A DNA stretch of 64,000 bases, taken from positions 770,490,809 through 770,554,808 of the forward strand of contig CM057339.1 in assembly GCA_030015575.1 (NCBI GenBank), given 5' to 3'. The DNA is from Agapanthus africanus (Eukaryota; Streptophyta; Magnoliopsida; Asparagales; Amaryllidaceae). Shown piece after piece: positions 24,100 to 34,030 of the stretch. The position numbers were made by a program, and so were the translations under genes. Positions within the stretch are counted from its first letter, which is position 1. Each line of letters opens with the position of its first letter. The notes under the pieces are model-generated. The model saw only the letters and a program-made list of their open reading frames with translations. It did not search any database and had not been told where the DNA came from.

Positions 24100-24470
24100 G
24101 GGGCCACGTGCTTACACGTGACTAGCAGTCACGTGTTGACACGTGACATATAAAAGCAGCAGAAAAGGGCACATTGGTTCCCTGATCAAGTCAAGGAAAA
24201 GGCTTCAGAAGAGGTCACGTACTCCCACGTGACCAGGATCACGTGTTGGCACGTGACGTTCAAAGCAGCAGACTCGCTCTCCAGTTGAACCAAGGAAAGA
24301 GGCGCCAGACAAGGGTCACGTGCTCACACGTGACCAGGGGTCACGTGGTAGCACGTGACGGCTAAGCAGCAGAAGAAGGCAGAGTGCAAAAGAAGAAAAA
24401 GGCTCGTTCCAAGAGAGTCACGTGTCCACACGTGACCATGGGTCACGTGGTCACACGTGACCGGCTTTCA
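24100..24470 (+). repeat. CACGTG hairpin cluster in U3 of element C
   Basis: Eight inverted pairs built from the G-box core, such as GGTCACGTG with CACGTGACC around CTCA. Most are separated by 20-60 bp of unrelated sequence. Nearly all arms extend to GTCACGTG/CACGTGAC. They lie upstream of the TATA box at 24779, so they are in U3. CACGTG is a known binding core for plant bZIP and bHLH factors; use by such factors here is inference. Confidence 0.9.
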
Positions 24471-24778
24471 AAGCCCATTTTGCTAACAGAATTAAATTCT
24501 GAAAGAGATTCAAATCTTTCCAAAGGAAAGCAATTATCTGGAACCGATCAAATTAAAGATTCAGAGATGATTAAATATCATCTATCTATGGAAAATCTCG
24601 AGTTTGGAAAGATTTCCCCTTTAAATCTAACAGAAATAACAAAGGAGAATCCCTGGATTTGAAATCCAATGGTGAATAAAATTCACCTAATAATCCAAGG
24701 GTCAAAAACAAATGATGGATACAAATCAAATCTCTTAATAAAGATTCATCAAAATCTAATTGATTCGGCTGCTTCTCC

Positions 24779-24786
24779 TATAAATA
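24779..24786 (+). promoter_or_regulatory. TATA box of element C (5' LTR)
   Basis: TATAAATA within the palindrome CCTATAAATAGG. The sister LTR has the same box at about 52767-52774. It places U3 at about 730 bp and leaves some 2.7 kb of the LTR, including two palindrome arrays, in the transcribed part. Confidence 0.75.
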
Positions 24787-24909
24787 GGAGCCTAGAGACA
24801 CAAAAGAAAGGGATAGATACACGCAGAGGGAGAAAAAAGGAGAGAGCCTGGATACTTTGAGGAATTTGGAGCTTCTGCAAAAAGAAAACCCTAGGTAAGA
24901 AAGGGAAGG

Positions 24910-25470
24910 CTTCCTGAAAGAAGGAGAATTTAATTCTCAACAGAGTTTAACTCTGACAAAATAAAAAACAGAAGAACATATTTCTTCTCTCTTTGATAGA
25001 GGATCTGCAAAGTGCACATCTCCCCTTTAGGTTGAGAATTTAATTCTCAATGGGTTGAGATCCTGCCATGCAGATCCAAAACATGGAGAGGGAATGGAAA
25101 AACGAGAATTTAATTCTCACAGAACTATAGGAATTTAATTCCTCTAAGATAAAAGTAGGGCTTGACCCTGTGTTATGGGAATTTAATTCCTTCAGAACAG
25201 AGAGAAACAGGGTTTAACCCTAATTAAGAACTTAGTTCTGTTGAAACAACGGGAATTCAATTCCCTTAATCATAATTTAACAGGGACTGGAAGTTTAATT
25301 CCTTAAAAAGCTTTTATTAGGGTTTAACCCTATTCAGTTCTTCACATAAACGAGGAATTTAATTCCTACAGAAGATTCAGGGTTCAATTCTACTCCAGAA
25401 TATAATTCTTCAAAAGGAAGTAAGAATTTAATTCCTTTGAAAATTAAAGCTCGAGGAATTTAATTCCTGA
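24910..25470 (+). repeat. Array of short palindromes with varied arms (AATTTAATT core), element C LTR
   Basis: About 15 units: GAGAATTTAATTCTC, AGAGTTTAACTCT, AGGAATTTAATTCCT, GGGAATTCAATTCCC, AGGGTTTAACCCT, AGAACTTAGTTCT and others. The centre is close to TTTAA throughout while both arms change together. Spacer sequence between units is not conserved. The same array is at about 52910-53460 in the other LTR. Confidence 0.88.
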
Positions 25471-25499
25471 AAAAGGATCAACAGATTCTCTAAACAATA

Positions 25500-25715
25500 T
25501 ACATGGAGGCAGGGTCACGTGCCACCACGTGACCCCCTCAAAAGATCTACAGAAAGCCCTTTGAGGCAGTCCCCCACGTGACCCACGTGACCCTTGACAG
25601 AAGCTCTAACACATAGGCATATGAATGCCCATCACGTGATGGCACGTGATGCTCTGAAAGATGCAATAATCTCAGCAGAATGAATGGAGAGAGGGCGCTC
25701 TCACGTGTCGCCACG
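25500..25715 (+). repeat. Second CACGTG pair group, element C LTR
   Basis: Four inverted pairs: GGTCACGTG/CCACGTGACC, CCCACGTG/CCACGTGACC, CATCACGTGATGGCACGTGATG and CTCACGTG/CCACGTGACC. Downstream of the TATA box, so in the transcribed part of the LTR. No gene. Confidence 0.85.
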
Positions 25716-25724
25716 TGACCCCTC

Positions 25725-26035
25725 TTGCTTTAGGGTTTAACACTAAGTTGGAATTCCTAAATCCAGTGTTAAAACACTGTTGGGCCGTAGTGTTCAACAC
25801 CAATCAAAGAACTTTACTTGCAGTGTTCAACGCTGACTACCTTAGTGTTTAACACTAATTTGAGAGCTCTGTTGCCGATGCTTGATACTGATCTGTTTTA
25901 GTGTTTAACACTAATCTGAAAGCCTTGTTGCTGGTGTTTAACACCAATAATCTTTTAGTGTTAAACACTAACTTGTCAACCTCATTCCCAGTGTTCAACA
26001 CTGATTGCTCTGAAGTGTTTAACACTAGGCTTTGG
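25725..26035 (+). repeat. Array of GTGTTTAACAC palindromes, element C LTR
   Basis: About ten units within 300 bp: TTAGTGTTTAACACTAA, GGTGTTTAACACC, AGTGTTCAACACT, AGTGTTAAAACACT and variants. The matching block in E is built from AGTGCTAAGCACT. The same array lies at 53720-54020 in the other LTR. Confidence 0.88.
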
Positions 26036-26349
26036 CCCAATTGGCTAAAGGGATAGAGGCAAAGCCTCTCCCTCAATGGACCCACAAGAAGTCAATATTC
26101 CAGACATGATAGGACTTAGCCCAAGCTGGCCATAAGTCCTCAATTCGTAATTAACTGGGCCAATGGGCTCATAATATAATTAATGGGTCTTGATCCCAAA
26201 TTGGGCCAAGGACTATTTAATCCATTCCGGTTCTAGGGTATATCTCTTCACTCCTTTGATACTTGGCATTGTAATCCCTCAATGCCTTCAAGGAGGTGAC
26301 GGGTCCTGATGACCACCCATGATATGGACTGTGGGGTCCTTAAACCCAT

Positions 26350-26600
26350 GTCTAATGCAAAATTCCTGGTCATGTGGAACGCGGATAACGTCACTCTTTG
26401 ACCCCGCGGAAAACGCCCAGAGCGGAGCCTAGTCCTCGCCGAGCACGGCCGTGAACCCGTGTGAAGCATCTAGTGCAAAATTCTTGGTTACGTGGAACGT
26501 GGATAACGTCACTCTTTGACCCCGCGGAAAACGCCCAGAGCGGAGCCTGGTCCTCGCCAAGCACGGCAGTGAACCCGTGTGAAGCATCCAGAGCACATAC
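26350..26600 (+). repeat. Two copies of the satellite-like unit inside the element C LTR
   Basis: Units begin GCAAAATTCCTGGTCA and hold CACTCTTTGACCCCG, CCAGAGCGGAGCC and GAACCCGTGTGAAGCATC. Period about 120 bp. They are shortened forms of the 171-bp unit amplified at 48880-49910 in the 3' region of C. Also present at 54345-54590. Confidence 0.88.
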
Positions 26601-26654
26601 CGGACTGTGGAGTCCTTAAACCCACGGACTATGACGTCCTTAACCTTGACCGAG

Positions 26655-26760
26655 ATGTCTTAAAACTAACAATGGACCGCAATGTCCTTAAACTACCCAT
26701 GGACCGCAATGTCCTTAAACTACCCATGGACCGCAATGTCCTTAAACTAGAACAATAGAG
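26655..26760 (+). repeat. 27-bp GGAC dyad tandem repeat (3 copies) in 5' LTR of C
   Basis: Unit GGACCGCAATGTCC then TTAAACTACCCAT. Three copies here and four in the 3' LTR (54660-54770). The difference of one unit (27 bp) equals the whole length difference between the two LTRs. A related 27-bp unit repeats at 47336-47520. Confidence 0.9.
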
Positions 26761-27558
26761 CCCAGCATGCTCTTTTGTCGGATCTAAACGGTCCCGTTTA
26801 AGTTGATCTTAGCCTCAAAGATGGCTAACGTATCCTTAAACCTTCAAACAGACTGGACTATGAATCCCCCAAATTAACTCTGGCTCGAGGGTACATCTCT
26901 GAACTCCTCTGACATCCGTCGTTGTAATCCTTCAACGTCGTCAGAGAGGTGACGGGTCCCGACGGCCACATATACGATGGACCACTATGTCCCTAAACTG
27001 GAACAATGGAGCCCAAACGCTCTTTTGTCGAATCTAAATGATCCTGTTAAGTTGATCTTAGTCTCAAATCGGACTAACGTATCCTTAACAAACGTTTGAG
27101 CTGATCTTAGCCTCAAGTATGGCTGACGTATCCTCAAACCAGACCCCCACACCCAAATCTAAGATAAACACGGATTTGAACTAGTCCACGCCCTACGGGC
27201 GACGACATAACTCAGTCTCCGTAAACAATCCACGGGCAAAAAAACATAAAATAAACACACACGGCACGAAGTGACCATCTGGAGAAGGAGAAAGTTGTTA
27301 CCGCGATGCGGTAGCGTAATTAACTGCAGGGGCTTGCGCCTGCAAGGAAGAGCGTCCCCACAATCAAAAACCCCTCAAACGAGGGGGAATCTGACGAAGT
27401 CTGCTACATCGGCCGCATCCGTCTAAACCTCCGATGCACGGTGCCATAAACAACTTGGCATCTTCGGAGAGATGGACGGATAGCACCAATTAGCATCTGC
27501 CCCGAACCTCAGGCATGGACGCCCGAGTCCAGGCCGCCGTTCGGAGGGGAACAGATTC

Positions 27559-27578
27559 TGGCACGCCCGGTGGGACCT
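27559..27578 (+). promoter_or_regulatory. Primer-binding site of element C
   Basis: TGGCACGCCCGGTGGGAC starts five bases after the LTR end. It has the form of a tRNA 3'-end complement (TGG first). Tat-lineage elements often use tRNA-Arg; I cannot confirm the tRNA from memory. Confidence 0.75.
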
Positions 27579-27705
27579 TTTCCTCTTTCCACTCCACACT
27601 TCGTGTGTCGTGATTCGCGAACCAATCGCGGTTCGCTAATGGTTGCCCTTGGGTTTCAAGATACTAAGAATTGGCGTCTTGCCTATTGCAGAAAACAAAG
27701 GATCG

Positions 27706-28606
27706 ATGGCTTCTACTTCTGCGAAGTCCTCCAACTGCTCAAACTGCAATTGCGACCAACGCTCTACCTCGCCCGGAGGTATAGCCTATAGACCCCAAGC
27801 TGCTTCGTTGTTCACAATGCCGGTGGACCAAGTGACTCAAGCCACTACCGGATTGTTCTTCGGGACTATACTCCCATCATTATGCTTCGCGGCGCCGGTA
27901 CTGACGAAGGAAGCTCACAAGAAGTCTGTCTTTGATCGTCTTACCCCTGCCGCGGCTCCTCTCAACGAGTCGCCCAACGTCAACGCCTCGGTCTTCTCTA
28001 GATTGGGCCGGAAATCCTGCGAACTCATCATAGGGCCTACAATCTCAGAGGAGGCTACCTCTAAGAAAGTGGCCGTTCCTGCCCCCGAAATCGCCAAGGC
28101 GGCTTCTCTGGCCAAAAAGTCGGTCTTTACAAGATTGACGGCTTCAGCTCCCGCTCCTGCTATCCAAAGGACATCGGTCTTTGATAGGCTAACACCAACA
28201 GCAACCCCCCACCCACACAGGGGGCAAGACGAAACCATTCTTACCGCTGACCCAACGCCGTCCGCTCGACACGCTCGACGTCGCCATTGGCGCCGAGTAA
28301 GGAAGGCTGGGGGCAACTCCCCCTCTGGGTTGACTCCATCAGCCCCGGTGGCAGAAGTTAATGCTGCTGTTCCAACTGGGAACAGCTTCGAAATGCTAAA
28401 TAAGGTGCGAAGGAATTCTCCTACTGCAGTGCTGAAGAGGTCTCCTCCCCCATTAAAGAAGGTTGCGGAAATAAAACCAGAACAGCCCCAATCTCCTCAA
28501 CAGCTGTCTTCCAAAATCTATAAGGTTTGGCGGCAGGCCCGAGTCTCGATCATTGATCCAAACTTCTCCCGCCAGCACAAGAAGCTGAAAATCCAACCGG
28601 AAGCTG
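27706..28606 (+). pseudogene. Extra N-terminal frame of element C upstream of gag (SVFxRL repeats)
   Basis: An open frame of about 300 residues from the ATG at 27706 (context GATCGATGG, the first ATG of the frame) to the point where D inserted. It has a cysteine-rich start (N-C-S-N-C-N-C-D), four copies of a motif SVF(D/S/T)RL, three followed by T, at about residues 73, 96, 143 and 162, a basic stretch A-R-H-A-R-R-R-H-W-R-R-V-R-K near residue 190, and a Pro/Ser-rich tail. Tat-lineage elements are known to carry an extra sense frame between the 5' LTR and gag. The function is unknown; the basic stretch suggests nucleic-acid binding or nuclear import. D interrupts it, so its original end is unclear. 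Confidence 0.7.
28602..28606. repeat. Target-site duplication of element D (AGCTG), left copy
   Basis: AGCTG directly before TGTTGGAG at 28607 and again at 38891-38895 directly after the other LTR. An exact 5-bp match, as expected for copia integration. Confidence 0.97.
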
Positions 28607-30884
28607 TGTTGGAGATAGTGCCCTCAGAGTCAATTATTGGATCACAGGCACGTGATTGCAATGATTGAGGGAGGACCTATCCCGGTAGGACAGTCTTACT
28701 CGAGATGATAGTATGCTATCTGGTTTACCTTTATTATCGTGTACTGCTTTAGGCGACCTGACATGTCGCTATTGCACGTTGATAGAGCCCCTAGGATTCT
28801 TGCTTGACTGCCAGCAGTATGAGGGCGATCATATAAGTGAGAGCTGGAGTCTATAAGCACATCCTTAAAAGGTCCCTAGTCGTAGGAGTTTCGAGACAGG
28901 GCATCGATTCTCCAGAGTAGACCAGTGTATACAGTCGAGACCCCGACGAGGGGCGGTGGCTGGTCTCACAAGCCACTGGTGTCAGTTGGTTCACCTAAGA
29001 TGTATAGAGGTGCTCATTGGGTTATGAGTACACCGGACAGGACTCGCCGGGATCCTGCTAGTTGGGATTATACCAGACGTCAGATAACAGTTCCCTGGTG
29101 ACATGTGTACAGGTTAGTTCATCGACCTGAGATCGTCATTTGTCTCGTGTGAGTTCCCACTGTACTTTGATTACTACCCTACCACGGCTCAAAGGAGTCG
29201 TGCAAACAGGTTTTAGTTGGGTACAGTCCCGAGCCACATGGAGGCAGTGAGCGGATCTGCAGGGGTTCGTCTCTCCCGGTATTGGGGGTGAGGTCGCGCT
29301 GTGTCTAGGAGAGCCAGAACATGAAAAGTCCTTGGCCAAGGCAGGAGATTTGCTGGTAGGTATTCCAGTAGTATCTCAGGGTGTTCTGGGCTGCACTCCG
29401 ACACGACTTGTACCGCTTTTGGGGGTCTGACTTTTACCAACCCCCTAGGCCCGACATGCGATGCTCATAGACGAACGTACCAGACTGTACGGATATTGTC
29501 ACTGACAGGCTCAGTAGGGTGTCAGGATGAGTTCGCTCATCGACATCCCTTTTGGTCAATAGCTGGTGGCCCGTCACGTATTGGCTTATACCTCTGACGT
29601 GCTAGTGGTTAAATCCACAGCCATAGTATTGACGAGTCTTTAGAGTCCACCACACTTACAGTTACTCAAGCTTTCGGGCGAAACGCTGTAGAGGCCGTAT
29701 GGAGATATGGCAGGGTCCGATCAGATACGTGCGGTATTGCACGGATCAGGATCGGACGATTTGTATTAGAGGCCGTATGGAGATATGGCAGGGTCCGATC
29801 AGATACGTGCGGTATTGCACGGATCAGGATCGGACGGTTTGTACTAGTGGCCGTATGGTTATATGGCAAGGTTCGATCAAATACGTGCGGTATTGCACGG
29901 ATCAGGATCAGACGTATATTACTAGCCGGCTTTGGTTTAAGCCGGATCCTAGTATAGTACAGTGTAGATTTTATCTCATTGCATTTGTATCCGGACGGAA
30001 TACAGATGCGGGTGTGTATGCACAGTATCGGGGTTTTCCTGTAATTTATTACGGGACCAGTTTTCTGGAGTTGCCAGTTTGCATTCCGTTCCGGCCGGTT
30101 TTCCTTTGTTCTTTCCCGGCCGGACTTTTTCGATGGAGGGTGTTATTTGCAAGTTTGCAAATAACACTTTGTGGAGGGGTTTATTGCATAAGGATTGATT
30201 ATGAAAGCATCTTTGCTTTTCATGCATTTATTGTGAAGTGAATGGATTTGATATGGATTTGAGTTTTGTGATCATTATGTTTAGGATGTGGTTACCCCTT
30301 GCTTTTTCCCTACCATCACCTCCCTCTTGCTTTATGTTTTCACCCCACCACCATTTCCCACTAGAGGAGGCCGGCCACATTTTTGGGGAGAGAGGGAAAA
30401 TGAGAGGGTTTCATTTTTGATAAGGAAATTTTGTTCATCTCATATCTCATGCTACAAAATTCTAGCTCCACTTGAAAATTCCATTCCTCCATCAAGGCAA
30501 CTATAAACCCCAAATGAGACTAGCATGATCTACACCATATTCTACAGCAAATCTTGGGCGCGTCGGCTAGCCAACTTCGCGCCCGAGTTGCCTCGGTATT
30601 GAGGTGGGAGCCCGTATAAGTACCCGGCTTCGTGGTGCCCTTTCCGACGAGGAGGAGACGGACGGAGATCCCGCGAGGAGATCGGAGTGGAGATGAAGAC
30701 CGGAGGACTCGAATCAGTCGGTACATCTCTTCCCTTTCTTGTAGTTGCTAGATCTAGTTTAATGGCCCAATCCGGGGTTTAGTGCGCGGTGGTGCCGGTT
30801 TGCTAAGTCCGCAAAATTAAAGTTTATCACCGCTTCCGCATTCCGGCGTCGGATTAACGTCCGGGGCGCCGCCGTGCACTTACA
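28607..30884 (+). repeat. 5' LTR of element D (2278 bp)
   Basis: Starts TGTTGGAGATAG, ends CACTTACA. Includes three 78-bp direct repeats (29693-29926) and a TATA-like TATAAG near 30617. It aligns along its whole length with 36613-38890. Open frames here occur identically in both LTRs and are not genes. Confidence 0.97.
29693..29926 (+). repeat. Three 78-bp direct repeats in the element D LTR
   Basis: Units start at 29693, 29771 and 29849 (GGCCGTATGG). Each contains nested dyads: GTCCGATC with GATCGGAC as outer arms and GTGC with GCAC around GGTATT as inner arms. Repeated at about 37699-37932 in the other LTR. Likely U3 enhancer-type repeats (inference). Confidence 0.9.
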
Positions 30885-30885
30885 G

Positions 30886-30897
30886 TGGTATCAGAGC
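30886..30897 (+). promoter_or_regulatory. Primer-binding site of element D (initiator tRNA-Met)
   Basis: TGGTATCAGAGC, the standard plant copia site, one base inside the LTR. Confidence 0.96.
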
Positions 30898-33260
30898 CTC
30901 GCCATTAACTTCATCTAGCTTTGTTTGATGTGTTTTTCAGTTCCGATCGACCAAAATTCCAAAAACCCAATTTTAGTTCACATCAGTTTTCTGTTGAAAT
31001 TTTTTGAAGTCTAAAAATTTTTCAGGTGGTCTCAGAATGCTGTGCAGGGAGTTCTAAGAACTCTGGGAAAATTCGAGACAATGATCCCTCAGCTCGAGCG
31101 CGGAACCGCGGCAAAACCCCCCTTATTGCCGTGGTTCCGCCGCAGGTTGGTGGGATCAATGCTTCGAAATTCTCCAGTGGGCTTCTGGGCTATAATTAGG
31201 GGATTTGGAATATTAATTTTGGGCCCAGAATTTTCTGTGAGTGCTACAGTATTGCTTGGGGGCCCACTTGTTAATTTTTGATCGATCGGATATTTTAAAC
31301 ACATTATTTCACAGTATTTACATTATATCTGCGACCGTGAATGTCACTCGATCGGTAAATCCGGTCTAACTGCTATAGCCCGGATAGACGGATTTGCGAA
31401 CGTGACTTTCACGTTGATGTTTTGTGATTTTGCTGTGATGTTGCGGATCGGTCGTGGGGGATAGCCTGGATGCAATGCTAGTACAGTTGTGGTTGTATTA
31501 TGTACATTTGATATTGCGGGGCGAGCGTCCGACATGTGGACTGCCGTCACTGCCTGATTGTATTATTCTTTTGGGGCACGACCTGGTTGCGGTCGATGTA
31601 CCCGTTGTATGTATATTTTACTTTCTGTACTAGGATTACCCCGCGGAGGGGTGCACGGGTAGCCGGGTTCTGGAGGGCAACAAGCCCGCATCTCATGGCA
31701 TTGGGACGGAGGGGGCTTCACTCTAGGATTGGCGGGCTATTCGCCGCACTCGTAGGGGGTACAGGTTGACCCAGGAGGGGTGCCCAAGTTACCGGATTCC
31801 GTGAAGTGCTGGGTGGTCCATTCACGGCGCTGAAGGGGCTGCCTCGCTTCAGGTTTTGGCGGGTAACTTGCCGCACCCGTAGGGGTCTAGGATTTCATTG
31901 CACAGGCTATCCACACGACCAGGGGAACGTCGGGTTTCAGTAGTGGCTCTGTGAAACCCGGGGATCCCAGATATCTGTATTGTTCTGTGATGCTGTACAT
32001 TTTCTGTGATGTTGCATTTTTATCACGCCTTGAGCGAATATAATATATTGGTATATATATTAGTAGATGTTGTATATGTTTTTCATCCGCGCTAGTCCAG
32101 TCCCCGCTCTGCCGTTAGTTAGCTAACCTAACGGGTGATGACGGGACCCAGTGGCGAATGCGGATGGCATATACGTACGTCAGTATATTTTCGTTCTTTG
32201 TGGTGTGATCAATTGATGGGACTGCATTGATTCGGATCAATGCAAGTTAAACAAACCTAATTTGATGTTGTTGGAACACTTTTCAAAAAGCTGTTATTGC
32301 AAGGACGTTCACTTTTGTTTTGCATCGTGGTATTCATTTGGAATATCCTGCTCCTCAGTCGACGAGGCAAGGGCCGAGATCCCTTCACCGGGAGTGACCC
32401 CTTGGAAAGAATTTTGCGTCAGGGCATTAACTTCACTATAGCCGATTACTTTTGCTTTGCATCGTGGTATTCATTTGGAATATCCTGCACCCCATTCTAC
32501 GGGGAAAGAGCCGAGATCCCTTCGCCGGGAGTGACCTCTTTAGTAAAGGTTTTCGTCACTATTTTTTCTAAAAAGCTATCCGTTCCTTCAACGATATCAA
32601 GTTCATTACGTTAAAGGTTTTCGCCAGAAACCATTCGTAGCCCTCCGTCATTTCATATGAATGGTCAATAGTATTCAAGCTGTGTATGTTGGCCAAAGTC
32701 AAGACACAGTGTTTGGTAGCTATTGGGGTATTCATATGCAGCATAGATAGATGCGTTGGTTTGGGACAGTCGTACTGCCATTTTGGCCAAAGTCAAGGGT
32801 ATGTACGGGTGGGTTCAAATTAACCTGGAGAATGACGGGTAGAACTTGACATGTGACTTATGATATGTTGGCCAAAGTCAAGGTCATAAGAGCATGGGGT
32901 AAAAATCACATCGGGAGTTTCAAAAGTACTGAAACTTGCCAGATATGCGCATACCTTCTGGAGTGTGACACCGTGAGCGGATTCCGTCACGTCATCATGC
33001 AATGATAGTTGGATCCCGATTCCCACTGATGAGTTGGTTTACTCCTCGGGTGACCCCGACTAATTCTTCTTTCAGGTTTGGAGGAGAATTTGAGGTACAG
33101 TGGGAGGTTTCCTGATTAGAAAAAGTGATAACCATTCTGATCTAGGATAGAGTGCACGCTGAGTGTTTCTTTTCTCTCTCTCTCTGGAAGCTACCATTGA
33201 CCCGACCCTAGACTATGACTCAGTGACCAAGTTGACCGAACCTACTAACACTGGCTTCTG
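30898..33260 (+). other. Long leader of element D with family-conserved structures
   Basis: No gene. A hairpin at 31100-31140 (arms GCGGAACCGCGGCAA and TTGCCGTGGTTCCGC, 14 of 15 pairs), the dyad CCGTTAG/CTAACGG around TTAGCTAAC at 32112-32134 followed by GTGGCGAATGCGGATGGC, a duplicated GTGGTATTCATTTGG unit (about 32327 and 32465), and three copies of TTGGCCAAAGTCAAGG (about 32688, 32782, 32867). Order and spacing mirror the leader of A. Confidence 0.75.
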
Positions 33261-33309
33261 GATTGTCTGAGTCGCTAACCTCATTACCACTCCTACTTTT
33301 ACTCTTTTC

Positions 33310-34030
33310 TCCAGGACACCCCGTATTGCTACGAACGTCCACTTCCATTGGACAAAACCATCGTATGGTTAGATACGAACTTGAAGGAATTCGAGGATGG
33401 TTTCCGGTTCTGGAGAAAACGGATAGGATTATTCAGTTGTCTTTTCCCTTTTACCTTCTCTCAAGTTGTGAGTACTCCTTGGTTTAGGAGATAGTACACC
33501 TATTACGCAAATTGGATAGTCTTCTTCCAAACCTTAGGCTGGTGCCGACCGGTAGGGAATGAAGAAAACCAATTAGCCTAAACGGTGTGCAGAAGGTATT
33601 AAGATTAAGACAAAGCAAGGGATTAGTAAGAGGGCAAAGTAAATTGCGACTGATATTCACGACCAAACCAAGTATTTCTTCGCCAATGCTAAATCACCTT
33701 TGTATTTCTCCAGGACACTCTGTATCACTACGAAGATCCACAATTTATTTGGATACTCCATCGTATGGTTATATACGAACTCGAAAGGAACTTGTTCCAG
33801 TTCGGGGATGGATTCTGGTCCAGGAGAAATAGGAATAAGGTTTATTCGGTTGTCTTTTATCTTCACCTTCTCTCGCATTGCGAGTGCTCCTAGGATTAGG
33901 ACAGTACACCCATTATGCTTATTGGATAGTCTTCTTCCAAACCATAGGCTGGTGCCGAACGGTAGGGAAGGAAGAAAACCATTTGGCCTAAGGGGTGTGC
34001 AAAAGGTAATGACTAAAGACATATAAAGGG
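33310..34030 (+). repeat. Diverged direct duplication of about 400 bp inside element D
   Basis: The stretch 33310-33600 (AGGACACCCCGTATTGCTAC...GGAAGAAAACCA type ending) recurs at 33712-34000. Shared phrases: CATCGTATGGTTA, GATAGTCTTCTTCCAAACC, TAGGCTGGTGCCGA, CGGTAGGGAA. The copies differ by far more than the LTRs do, so the duplication is older than the insertion of D. Confidence 0.8.

Larger units (their letters stand above)
24052..27553 (+). repeat. 5' LTR of element C (3502 bp)
   Basis: Starts TGTTTCCTGATTT and ends GGAGGGGAACA. From left to right: eight CACGTG hairpins (24100-24470), a TATA box (24779), an array of AATTTAATT-type palindromes (24910-25470), four more CACGTG pairs (25510-25710), an array of GTGTTTAACAC-type palindromes (25730-26030), two 120-bp copies of the satellite-like unit (26350-26590), 27-bp GGAC dyad repeats (26660-26755), and a conserved terminal part. 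Open frames here are shadows. Confidence 0.95.

Noticed and set aside
27915-28316. 133-residue minus-strand frame
   Set aside because: Shadow of the extra N-terminal frame of C on the plus strand.
29699-30241. Open frame of 180 residues in the D LTR, and related frames near 37705-38247
   Set aside because: They follow the 78-bp direct repeats (78 is a multiple of three) and LTR sequence; no domain or start context.
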